Of a stretch of 64,000 nt of DNA, positions 22,508 to 34,000 are shown one piece after another. Each line of letters starts with the position of its first letter. Position 1 is the first letter of the stretch. Made by a program: the position numbers and the translations under genes. Under the pieces are notes generated by a model that ran no database searches, was not told the origin of the DNA, and worked only from the letters and a program-made list of their open reading frames with translations. The DNA lies in NCBI RefSeq assembly GCF_902713425.1, contig NC_081198.1, forward strand, positions 20,443,188 to 20,507,187, read 5' to 3'. Source of the DNA: Acipenser ruthenus (lineage: Eukaryota; Chordata; Actinopteri; Acipenseriformes; Acipenseridae).

Positions 22508-23540
22508 CCTTCAGCTGGCTCCTCCGATTGGGGTGGGAGAAGCCTCTGGACATCCGGGTTGTCTCTCTCTACGGAAAAGAGACAACGTAAGCAGCAAATC
22601 TGGGCAGTTGAAGGAACTATTACTTTAGTCCCTGAGGAGATGGTCGCCTCGCAAGAGGGACCCCCTCCCCAGGTGAACGGTGTCCTTCCCTGGCGGAGTA
22701 GGGGGCGCTGCTTGGCACCGAGACCACGTAGGAAGAATCGTGGCTGTGACGCCTCCTCGGGGTCCGGGGCCGCCCTCTGCTCCTCCCAGATGGCGCCCTC
22801 TGCTGGGCGCCTGCTGCTCTCTCGGTCTGGATCTCGATTACAATCAAGGGCTGGGGATGAGGTCGTCTAGGTCATCAAAGGGTCCTCAAAGGTCGTCTGG
22901 ATGGTAGGTCCTCCTTCTCTCTAACTCCAGGAACGTCTGGAAAAGCCGGAACCGCCTGAAAAAGAAAAAAACGGGAACCGCCTGAAAAAGAAAAAACTGC
23001 TCTCAACAGTCAACAAAATCTTGAAAGACCCTCGGCCTGGATTGGGCAAGCCAAAACCAGACTGAGCATTAGTCTTCCAAAAAGTTGCCGAGCTGAAGAA
23101 AGCCAGTCAAAAATAAAAAAAATTCTGTTCCTCCTCACCCGAACAAACCTCTCACAGACCCTCGGAGGGAGCGGGCAATGCCACTACCCTCTAAACCTTA
23201 GTCTTAGAAAGATTTATTCGAACTGAAGAGAAGCCAGAGTATATGGCTGGCTAAGAAGGACCTGGCATAGGGACATGTTCCACCACACTTGTCTGGTTAG
23301 CTGCATGCTCCCAGGAAACAAACTGCTGCTGTCTACATCATCACCACATGTGAATAAAAGAAAGAAAGACAGCAAGAAAGAAAGAGAGAAAGAAAGAGAA
23401 AGAAAGAAAGAGAGAAAGAAAAAAAAAGAAGTAAAACGGCGGGAAAACTTGCATCAACACTGGCACTCTCCCTCCAGCAGGGGTAGACAAAATGCTCACA
23501 GGAGAGATCCAGATCTGACTTTGACCAACGTTAGAGAAAG

Positions 23541-23728
23541 GTGTGCACCGTTCCCGGAGGTACTGCAATACCGGGCCAATGCGTGGAGTGGACGGAGCAA
23601 GCCCCTGTTCCATCTCCCGATTCCAAAAATCAATTTAATATATGGTCCCCTGATAGGGGACGTATCAGATATTAAACTGATAAGAACAGATACTACACTT
23701 GATCTTAGCCAAAAGGCCGAGAAGCGAT
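23541..23728 (-). ncRNA. RNU2: U2 snRNA, copy 14
   Basis: Full-length; one C-to-T change on the sense strand at plus strand gggccaatgc, in the 3' stem region. Confidence 0.95.
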
Positions 23729-24329
23729 GGCGACTTGGCCCTTGCCCGGGGCCCCCCAGCCCGGACGGCACAGGGGGATTCAAAGGTGGGTGCAAAATTC
23801 CAAGCACAAGCAGACCCCTAAAAAACGGGCTGCTGCTTCCAGAGGGGAAATGTGCAATTTAAGCAGGAGGAAACAAAACAAAGCAAAAACACACACATAA
23901 CACCAAAAACAAAACATAAACTGGCGGAGTGCGTCTTACAAATAGTCATGCCAAGCTGCTATGCTGTGCAAGGTGCCTTGGGTAACTACAACTGTGCCTC
24001 GCTGGCTGGCTGGCTTGCTAAGAAGGTCCTGGCATAGGGACATGTTCCACCACACTTGTCTGGTTAGCTGCATGCTCCCAGGAAACAACCTGCTGCTGTC
24101 TACATCATCACCACATGTGAATAAAAGAAAGAAAGACAGCAAGAAAGAAAGAGAGAAAGAAAGAGAGAAAGAGAGAAAGAAAGAGAGAAAGAAAGAAAGA
24201 GAGAAAGAAAAAAAAAGAAGTAAAACGGCGGGAAAACTTGCATCAACACTGGCACTCTCCCTCCAGCAGGGGTAGACAAAATGCTCACAGGAGAGATCCA
24301 GATCTGACTTTGACCAACGTTAGAGAAAG

Positions 24330-24517
24330 GTGTGCACCGTTCCCGGAGGTACTGCAATACCGGGCCGATGCGTGGAGTGGACGGAGCAAGCCCCTGTTCC
24401 ATCTCCCGATTCCAAAAATCAATTTAATATATGGTCCCCTGATAGGGGACGTATCAGATATTAAACTGATAAGAACAGATACTACACTTGATCTTAGCCA
24501 AAAGGCCGAGAAGCGAT
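24330..24517 (-). ncRNA. RNU2: U2 snRNA, copy 15 (consensus)
   Basis: Full-length consensus U2 with standard flanks. Confidence 0.96.
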
Positions 24518-25119
24518 GGCGACTTGGCCCTTGCCCGGGGCCCCCCAGCCCGGACGGCACAGGGGGATTCAAAGGTGGGTGCAAAATTCCAAGCACAAGC
24601 AGACCCCCAAAAAACGGGCTGCTGCTTCCAGAGGGGAAATGTGCAATTTAAGCAGGAGGAAACAAAACAAAGCAAAAACACACACATAACACCAAAAACA
24701 AAACATAAACTGGCGGAGTGCGTCTTACAAATAGTCATGCCAAGCTGCTATGCTGTGCAAGGTGCCTTGGGTAACTACAACTGTGCCTCGCTGGCTGGCT
24801 GGCTTGCTAAGAAGGTCCTGGCATAGGGACATGTTCCACCACACTTGTCTGGTTAGCTGCATGCTCCCAGGAAACAACCTGCTGCTGTCTACATCATCAC
24901 CACATGTGAATAAAAGAAAGAAAGACAGCAAGAAAGAAAGAGAGAAAGAAAGAGAGAAAGAGAGAAAGAAAGAGAGAAAGAAAGAAAGAGAGAAAGAAAA
25001 AAAAAAGAAGTAAAACGGCGGGAAAACTTGCATCAACACTGGCACTCTCCCTCCAGCAGGGGTAGACAAAATGCTCACAGGAGAGATCCAGATCTGACTT
25101 TGACCAACGTTAGAGAAAG

Positions 25120-25307
25120 GTGTGCACCGTTCCCGGAGGTACTGCAATACCGGGCCGATGCGTGGAGTGGACGGAGCAAGCCCCTGTTCCATCTCCCGAT
25201 TCCAAAAATCAATTTAATATATGGTCCCCTGATAGGGGACGTATCAGATATTAAACTGATAAGAACAGATACTACACTTGATCTTAGCCAAAAGGCCGAG
25301 AAGCGAT
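25120..25307 (-). ncRNA. RNU2: U2 snRNA, copy 16 (consensus)
   Basis: Full-length consensus U2 with standard flanks. Confidence 0.96.
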
Positions 25308-25908
25308 GGCGACTTGGCCCTTGCCCGGGGCCCCCCAGCCCGGACGGCACAGGGGGATTCAAAGGTGGGTGCAAAATTCCAAGCACAAGCAGACCCCCAA
25401 AAAACGGGCTGCTGCTTCCAGAGGGGAAATGTGCAATTTAAGCAGGAGGAAACAAAACAAAGCAAAAACACACACATAACACCAAAAACAAAACATAAAC
25501 TGGCGGAGTGCGTCTTACAAATAGTCATGCCAAGCTGCTATGCTGTGCAAGGTGCCTTGGGTAACTACAACTGTGCCTCGCTGGCTGGCTGGCTTGCTAA
25601 GAAGGTCCTGGCATAGGGACATGTTCCACCACACTTGTCTGGTTAGCTGCATGCTCCCAGGAAACAACCTGCTGCTGTCTACATCATCACCACATGTGAA
25701 TAAAAGAAAGAAAGACAGCAAGAAAGAAAGAGAGAAAGAAAGAGAGAAAGAGAGAAAGAAAGAGAGAAAGAAAGAAAGAGAGAAAGAAAAAAAAAGAAGT
25801 AAAACGGCGGGAAAACTTGCATCAACACTGGCACTCTCCCTCCAGCAGGGGTAGACAAAATGCTCACAGGAGAGATCCAGATCTGACTTTGACCAACGTT
25901 AGAGAAAG

Positions 25909-26096
25909 GTGTGAACCGTTCCCGGAGGTACTGCAATACCGGGCCGATGCGTGGAGTGGACGGAGCAAGCCCCTGTTCCATCTCCCGATTCCAAAAATCA
26001 ATTTAATATATGGTCCCCTGATAGGGGACGTATCAGATATTAAACTGATAAGAACAGATACTACACTTGATCTTAGCCAAAAGGCCGAGAAGCGAT
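25909..26096 (-). ncRNA. RNU2: U2 snRNA, copy 17
   Basis: Full-length; one G-to-T change (sense) near the 3' end (plus strand gtgaaccg), shared with copy 23. The upstream spacer has further changes (aaatttaaagcac near 26163 and a C-to-A in the C-run). Confidence 0.94.
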
Positions 26097-26698
26097 GGCG
26101 ACTTGGCCCTTGCCCGGGGCCCCCCAGCCCGGACGGCACAGGGGGATTCAAAGGTGGGTGCAAAATTTAAAGCACAAGCAGACCCCAAAAAAACGGGCTG
26201 CTGCTTCCAGAGGGGAAATGTGCAATTTAAGCAGGAGAAAACAAAACAAAGCAAAAACACACACATAACACCAAAAACAAAACATAAACTGGCGGAGTGC
26301 GTCTTACAAATAGTCATGCCAAGCTGCTATGCTGTGCAAGGTGCCTTGGGTAACTACAACTGTGCCTCGCTGGCTGGCTGGCTTGCTAAGAAGGTCCTGG
26401 CATAGGGACATGTTCCACCACACTTGTCTGGTTAGCTGCATGCTCCCAGGAAACAACCTGCTGCTGTCTACATCATCACCACATGTGAATAAAAGAAAGA
26501 AAGACAGCAAGAAAGAAAGAGAGAAAGAAAGAGAGAAAGAGAGAAAGAAAGAGAGAAAGAAAGAAAGAGAGAACGAAAAAAAAAAGAAGTAAAACGGCGG
26601 GAAAACTTGCATCAACACTGGCACTCTCCCTCCAGCAGGGGTAGACAAAATGCTCACAGGAGAGATCCAGATCTGACTTTGACCAACGTTAGAGAAAG

Positions 26699-26851
26699 GT
26701 GTGCACCGTTCCCGGAGGTACTGCAATACCGGGCCGATGCGTGGAGTGGACAGAGCAAGCCCCTGTTCCATCTCCCGATTCCAAAAATCAATTTAATATA
26801 TGGTCCCCTGATAGGGGACGTATCAGATATTAAACTGATAAGAACAGATAC
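26699..26851 (-). pseudogene. RNU2: U2 snRNA copy 18, cut at nt 36 beside Keno K3
   Basis: Retains nt 36-188, with the same gtggacagag variant as copy 13. Followed by the GA-rich tract (26852-26877), then K3. Copies 13 and 18 with their LINE junctions are duplicates of one event. Confidence 0.94.
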
Positions 26852-26877
26852 GAGAAAGAGAGAAAGAAAGAGAGAAA

Positions 26878-29800
26878 GAGATTTTACATTTTTTACATTT
26901 ACACCCATTCGTTTTTTTCATTCATTTTACATTTCTTTTAAAGATGACATTCATGCATACAGACATACATTTTGTTTTAAAAGCATTTAAAATACATTTA
27001 AAAACACCAAGACAATTGTGCTTTGTACATGGTTAAAACAGACACAGATTAAAATCAACATGAAAAAAACCTGTGCTGCTTTAAAAGTGACTGGAAAAAA
27101 AGAACCATCTATAAAAAACCAGTGTTTGTGAGGGCCGGGGAGTGCTCTCTAAAAAAGTTCAAAAGTGAACATAAAACTAGATCTAAAACAGGGACAGGGG
27201 AAAAGGGACAGTGTATAGAACAGTGAGTTAAAATTCTAAAATTTTAAAACACTTAAAATGTAACTTTTAATAGTTTACATTAAAAATCTTAAAGATACAT
27301 AAAACAAAACAAAACAAAATCAAATAAAACATTCAACGTAAATCAAATAAAAGTCAATAAAACTGAAACAAAAAGACTACATAAAACCAGGGCACCGTTG
27401 AAAAAACGGTCATGCCAGCTAAAAAGGGCGGAATGCTGGCATGACAAAATAAATAAAAGGCTTAGCGGTGCCCCGTAGTCCCGCTCCTAGGAGCTAGCGG
27501 TTCCAGTTTTTTCCTTTATTCCATCTTCACGTCCTGAAGTCCGGCGATCCTCCACTCCGCGCAGGCCTTGTCCTTCCCGAGGGTCCGGATGTCCAGAATT
27601 ACAAAGTCCTTGATAAGAGTTTGTGCCCTTCTGGTCGTGGTGATAGTGTCTAGCTCCTGCTTGTGATAGACACAGACGTTACGGCCTTCCCACAGGATCT
27701 GCTTGACAACATTGATGACACGCCAAACGCACTTAGCTGTGCTGGTATCGATTCCTCCCGCAGGCCCATAGAGCACAGTCTCAGCGGTCATCTTGGCCGT
27801 GTCAGCAAACCTGTTTAGGAAGACAGAGACAGAGAGCCAGACACTGCCAGCCACATCACACTCCCAGAAGATATGGGCTGGTGTTTCTCTCTTGCGGCAC
27901 TTTGCATAGGGGCATGTTTCTACTTGGGCTAGTCCCCTCCTGAACATGAACGCTCGAGTGGGGAGTGCACTGTGGACGGTGTTCCATGCTATATCCTTCT
28001 GGACATTACTGAGGCAGCTGTGAGACACATTCTCCCAGATTTTTTGGCTTTGGGTGAGGGAGAAAGTAGCTACTTTTTCAATTTCCTGGGAACCGGCAAG
28101 ATATTTAGTTACAGCCTTGTATTCCCAGGAGGCCAATTTTGCTTTATCTGAGCCCAATTTATATATAGTGTCCCATAAGGTTCTATAATACAATGGGGGG
28201 TCCCAGGAGTACGGCACGGTGTTATCAATAGTGCAGAGGCCCAAGGCCCTGAGACAGGTGGCAAAATAGAAACAATTCATGTAACATACCTTCCTGTCCA
28301 GGGCCTGGATGTTCTTGATAGTTTGCGTGAGCCCCTGCACTCGGGTGAGCTGCACAACGTCCGGGACCCCCTTACCTCCCTTCGAGTCTGGGTCTTGGAT
28401 ACTGTTGGTGGTGATGTGGACTGATCTTTGTTACTTGCTCCCTCTTCCTGCTCAGGCCTAGGCTTGTTCATGTTTGCCTTGCTGGCTCTGGCCATGTTGG
28501 CATAGGAAGAGGGGCAGTCCTTAAACAGGTGCCCCTTCTTTCCACACAAATTGCACTGCCTCTCTTCTCTGCAGTGGCTGGTCTCGTGGGGGGCGCCGCA
28601 GTTCCTGCACTTGACTACAGTACACGCGGCCGCCAGGTGTCCTAATTCCCCACATTTCCTGCAGAGTTTTGGCATCCCATTATAGAATACCAGCCCTCTG
28701 TTGGGCCCTAACACTATGGAGTTTGGAATGTGGCGGACGCCTCCAATGCCCGATGGATCAACATTAAGGCGTACCAGCCACTTTCTGGCTCCTGTCCAAA
28801 CCCCATCTTCATCTGTAATTTTCCTCCCTTCTGATGACACCCTCCCATAGCGGTTAAGCCATGTTGTAATATCATAGTCGCTAACAGCCTCATTGAAAAA
28901 TTGGACAGTAACAACTTTCATTTCTCTGTCTGTCAGTGCATCCACACAAAATTCTTTGTATGGAGCGAGATATTTATTCTCCCCCCAAAAGGACCACATT
29001 TCTTGTAACTTTTGGGGGTTCCTAAAACTGACCTCAAACACTTCCTTAAGCCCTGGCAATTTCACCAAACAATTCAAGTCAGAAGGGGAAAAACCCATAC
29101 CCCTCTGAAGAATGGTCCAGCTGAACTCCAGTCTCGTCAGTCCTGGTTCCGTTTCATCTTGCTTGTTTCTTGTGAAGCGCACCGCATTGTGCCTCCTGGT
29201 TTCCTGGGTTGGCCGGAACGCCATCCTTCAGCTGGCTCCTCCGATTGGGGTGGGAGAAGCCTCTGGACGTCCGGGTTGTCTCTCTCTACGGAAAAGAGAC
29301 AACGTAAGCAGCAAATCTGGGCAGTTGAAGGAACTATTACTTTAGTCCCTGAGGAGATGGTTGCCTCGCAAGAGGGACCCCCTCCCCAGGTGAACGGTGT
29401 CCTTCCCTGGCGGAGTAGGGGGCGCTGCTTGGCACCGAGACCACGTAGGAAGAATCGTGGCTGTGACGCCTCCTCGGGGTCCGGGGCCGCCCTCTGCTCC
29501 TCCCAGATGGTGCCCTCTGCTGGGCGCCTGCTGCTCTCTCGGTCTGGATCTCGACTACAATCAAGGGCTGGGGATGAGGTCGTCTAGGTCATCAAAGGGT
29601 CCTCAAAGGTCGTCTGGATGGTAGGTCCTCCTTCTCTCTAACTCCAGGAACGTCTGGAAAAGCCGGAACCGCCTGAAAAAGAAAAAAACGGGAACCGCCT
29701 GAAAAAGAAAAAACTGCTCTCAACAGTCAACAAAATCTTGAAAGACCCTCGGCCTGGATTGGGCAAGCCAAAACCAGACTGAGCATTAGTCTTCCAAAAA

Positions 29801-29959
29801 GTTGCCGAGCTGAAGAAAGCCAGTCAAAAATAAAAAAAATTCTGTTCCTCCTCACCCGAACAAACCTCTCACAGACCCTCGGAGGGAGCGGGCAATGCCA
29901 CTACCCTCTAAGCCTTAGTCTTAGAAAGATTTATTCGAACTGAAGAGAAGCCAGAGTAT
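26878..29959 (-). mobile_element. Keno-like LINE, copy K3 (internal deletion)
   Basis: A 3.1-kb derivative with both ends intact (3' UTR 26878-27515, 5' UTR 29225-29959) but lacking about 3.69 kb from mid-ORF2 to ORF1. The junction is near 28383 (cctccctt|cgagtctggg). The 3' junction is as in K2. Confidence 0.9.
27516..29224 (-). pseudogene. Keno K3 ORF1-ORF2 deletion remnant
   Basis: The first about 280 residues of ORF1 (29224 down to about 28384), including all three CCHC knuckles, are joined out of frame to the last about 290 codons of ORF2, which encode the post-RT region and the CCHC motif. The ORF1 frame runs into ORF2 sequence and stops at 28277; the ORF2 C-terminal frame is open from 28355 to 27516 (279 aa). 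No endonuclease or RT remains. Confidence 0.9.
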
Positions 29960-30392
29960 ATGGCTGGCTAAGAAGGACCTGGCATAGGGACATGTTCCAC
30001 CACACTTGTCTGGTTAGCTGCATGCTCCCAGGAAACAAACTGCTGCTGTCTACATCATCATCACATGTGAATAAAAGAAAGAAAGACAGCAAGAAAGAAA
30101 GAGAGAAAGAAAGAGAAAGAAAGAAAGAGAGAAAGAAAAAAAAAGAAGTAAAACGGCGGGAAAACTTGCATCAACACTGGCACTCTCCCTCCAGCAGGGG
30201 TAGACAAAATGCTCACAGGAGAGATCCAGATCTGACTTTGACCAACGTTAGAGAAAGGTGTGCACCGTTCCCGGAGGTACTGCAATACCGGGCCGATGCG
30301 TGGAGTGGACGGAGCAAGCCCCTGTTCCATCTCCCGATTCCAAAAATCAATTTAATATATGGTCCCCTGATAGGGGACGTATCAGATATTAA
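29960..30392 (-). repeat. U2 array block D (single partial unit)
   Basis: Only 433 bp of array lies between K3 and K4: Keno-flank type spacer (GGACC, CAAACTGC, short microsatellite, CATCATCATCAC variant near 30053) and the truncated U2 copy 19. Confidence 0.93.
30258..30392 (-). pseudogene. RNU2: U2 snRNA copy 19, cut at nt 54 beside Keno K4
   Basis: Retains nt 54-188 (135 bp, consensus). The junction gatattaa|tactctttt is what the K1 junction would give after loss of 15 bp of U2 (nt 39-53). Confidence 0.94.
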
Positions 30393-31043
30393 TACTCTTT
30401 TATTGAGATTTTACATTTTTTTACATTTACACCCATTCGTTTTTTTCATTCATTTTACATTTCTTTTAAAGATGACATTCATGCATACAGACATACATTT
30501 TGTTTTAAAAGCATTTAAAATACATTTAAAAACACCAAGACAATTGTGCTTTGTACATGGTTAAAACAGACACAGATTAAAATCAACATGAAAAAAACCT
30601 GTGCTGCTTTAAAAGTGACTGGAAAAAAAGAACCATCTATAAAAAACCAGTGTTTGTGAGGGCCGGGGAGTGCTCTCTAAAAAAGTTCAAAAGTGAACAT
30701 AAAACTAGATCTAAAACAGGGACAGGGGAAAAGGGACAGTGTATAGAACAGTGAGTTAAAATTCTAAAATTTTAAAACACTTAAAATGTAACTTTTAATA
30801 GTTTACATTAAAAATCTTAAAGATACATAAAACAAAACAAAACAAAATCAAATAAAACATTCAACGTAAATCAAATAAAAGTCAATAAAACTGAAACAAA
30901 AAGACTACATAAAACCAGGGCACCGTTGAAAAAACGGTCATGCCAGCTAAAAAGGGCGGAATGCTGGCATGACAAAATAAATAAAAGGCTTAGCGGTGCC
31001 CCGTAGTCCCGCTCCTAGGAGCTAGCGGTTCCAGTTTTTTCCT

Positions 31044-34000
31044 TTATTCCATCTTCACGTCCTGAAGTCCGGCGATCCTCCACTCCGCGCAGGCCTTGTC
31101 CTTCCCGAGGGTCCGGATGTCCAGAATTACAAAGTCCTTGATAAGAGTTTGTGCCCTTCTGGTCGTGGTGATAGTGTCTAGCTCCTGCTTGTGATAGACA
31201 CAGACGTTACGGCCTTCCCACAGGATCTGCTTGACAACATTGATGACACGCCAAACGCACTTAGCTGTGCTGGTATCGATTCCTCCCGCAGGCCCATAGA
31301 GCACAGTCTCAGCGGTCATCTTGGCCGTGTCAGCAAACCTGTTTAGGAAGACAGAGACAGAGAGCCAGACACTGCCAGCCACATCACACTCCCAGAAGAT
31401 ATGGGCTGGTGTTTCTCTCTTGCGGCACATTGCATAGGGGCATGTTTCTACTTGGGCTAGTCCCCTCCTGAACATGAACGCTCGAGTGGGGAATGCACTG
31501 TGGACGGTGTTCCATGCTATATCCTTCTGGACATTACTGAGGCAGCTGTGAGACACATTCTCCCAGATTTTTTGGCTTTGGGTGAGGGAGAAAGTAGCTA
31601 CTTTTTCAATTTCCTGGGAACCGGCAAGATATTTAGTTACAGCCTTGTATTCCCAGGAGGCCAATTTTGCTTTATCTAAGCCCAATTTATATATAGTGTC
31701 CCTTAAGGTTCTATAATACAATGGGGGGTCCCAGGAGTACGGCACGGTGTTATCAATAGTGCAGAGGCCCAAGGCCCTGAGACAGGTGGCAAAATAGAAA
31801 CGATTCATGTAACATACCTTCCTGTCCAGGGCCTGGATGTTCTTGATAGTTTGCGTGAGCCCCTGCACTCGGGTGAGCTGCACAACGTCCGGGACCCCCT
31901 TACCTCCCTTCTTGTCGGCTTTACTCAGGGTGGCTCGCTTTACCCTCTCCATCTTGCTGCCCCAGATAAAGCGGTGGATAATGCGGTCCACCACTTTTTT
32001 GGTGGTCCTGTCTGGGGGAAAGATTTTTCCTACATAAGAGAGGATGGGGAACAGTATAGACTTGGTTATTAATACTCTACCCGTCATTGTTAAGGATCTT
32101 GTGCTCCATCCGCCAATCTTTTTACGGACCTGGTTAATGGCCGCCGTCCAGCTCTGGGCCCCCGAGCTATTGTTCTCGAAAATGAGGCCCAGAATCTTGA
32201 TTTTGTCCTTTTTGACAGGGTACATGTCCGACAGTTCCCTATCTACCTGCCAATTTTTAGACACGTAGACTTCGCTCTTGGACTTATTAATCACTGCCCC
32301 GGTCGCCGTGCAGTACTTCTCAAGGATATTACTAATCCGAGGTACCGACGATGTGTTGGTGCAAATGAGTGACACATCGTCCATATATGCTGTTGTTTTG
32401 ACCTGGACCCCGTTGGATCCAGGCAGCTGGAAACCAGTTATATTGGTATCCCTACGAATTGCCTGCAGGAGGGGTTCAATGCACACGACATATAGCAGTG
32501 GGGATAGTGGGCAACCCTGTCTGACCCCTGACTGGATAGATATTTTACCAGTCAGGTGCCTGTTCACCAAGACTCGGGTACTAATGTTTGTATATATGGT
32601 TTTAACCCACTCCCTAAGTCCAGGAGCGAATTTCATCTGGTCCATCACTTTGTACATATATTCATGGCTTACCCTATCGAACGCCTTCTCCTGGTCAAGG
32701 TTGAACAGGCAGAGGGGATGGTTCCGTTCTCTAGAATAAGCCAGAATGTCCCTTGTTAACATTAAAATATCCGTGATGGACCTCCCTGGGACGCCACAAG
32801 CCTGGTCGGGGCCAATGACCAAAGGGAGGTGTACTTGTAGCCGGAGCATCAGAGCTTTGGCTAGTATCTTGTAATCCACGCAAAGGAGGCTGATTGGGCG
32901 CCAATTCCGTAGATCTTTAACTTCCCCTTTCTTATGAAGGAGAGTAATTACACTCTCCCGCATAGAAGGGCCCAACCGCTTCTCCCTGTAGACCGCTCTG
33001 TAGACCTCCGCTAAATGGACTTTTAGCATGTCCCAAAAAAGATGGTAATACTCACCCGGGATGCCATCTGGACCTGGCGTCTTACCGGTGTTCATGGTCT
33101 TAACCGCCTGGGTGAGCTCCTCCAGCGTGAGTTCTGGGTCCTTCTCCTCCTCCTCATCGTCCCGCACTGAGTCAGGCTCCAACTGGCTCAGGAACCACTC
33201 TATCAGGGTGTCATCTGTAGCTTTGATGTTATATAGGTCCCTATAGAAGTTCTCTACCACTTTTTTCACTCCCTCACTATCCTCTACTATCCTCCCCCTG
33301 CTGTCGAGCATGGAGGACATCAAGTGCCGCTTCTCCCTCGTTTTCTGGAAGAAGAAGCGAGTACACTTTTCGTCTTCCTCCATTTTTTGCACTTTTGCAT
33401 TGTGCATGACCTTTCGTTGTTCCTCCCTACAAAGCACTGAAAGATCTAGCTTGGTCTGGGCTATCTCGTCGCTTACAGGGAACCCCCGAAGCTGAAGCAG
33501 GCTCAGACGCTGGAGGGCAGCATTCAGGTGTTTATATTTGGCCCTCCTTTCTTTTGCTTTCCTCTTGCCTGCTGCTATGAAATAACCCTTAGTTCTGATT
33601 TTGACCATCTCCCACCACTCTATAGGGGAGTTGAATAGGTCACGCAAAGTGGTCCACTCAACAAGCCTGCTCTTATAGGCTGCAGCTATGGAGGGGTCAT
33701 CGAGTAAGGAGGTGTTTAATTTCCAAACCCCTGACCCCATCTGGGAGGTCTGAGGGACCTGCAATGTTACCTGCAGGAGCCTATGGTCAGAGAAGAAGAC
33801 GGCCTGGGTGTCTACTGCCGTCTTCGTAAGGGAGCTGGTATGCAGGACGAGATCTATACGGGAGAAGGAGGTCCCAGATGAGCTCGCCCAGGTAAAGGGA
33901 GGCACCAGGTCCTTACCTGCATCACACAGGGAGAAATCAGATATTACGGAGGACACAACTCTACTAGAGCGGTCGTTGCGTGGCCTGCTCCGGTCTACGT

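Larger units (their letters stand above)
16493..23242 (-). mobile_element. Keno-like LINE, copy K2 (full length, mosaic)
   Basis: Full-length element: 3' UTR to 17130, ORF2 region 17131-20555, ORF1 region 20561-22507, 5' UTR 22508-23242. The 3' half shares variants with K3 (TCTGAGCCC near 17761, TCCCATAAGG near 17786, and the GA-tract junction) while the 5' half shares the 17-bp ORF2 deletion with K1. The 3'-terminal 9 bases of K1 are replaced by the GA tract. Confidence 0.88.
23243..26851 (-). repeat. U2 array block C (four full units and one truncated)
   Basis: Units with U2 copies 14-18. The first spacer has the Keno-flank variants and short microsatellite; the other four are standard with about 97-100-bp microsatellites. 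Spacers hold no gene. Confidence 0.93.
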
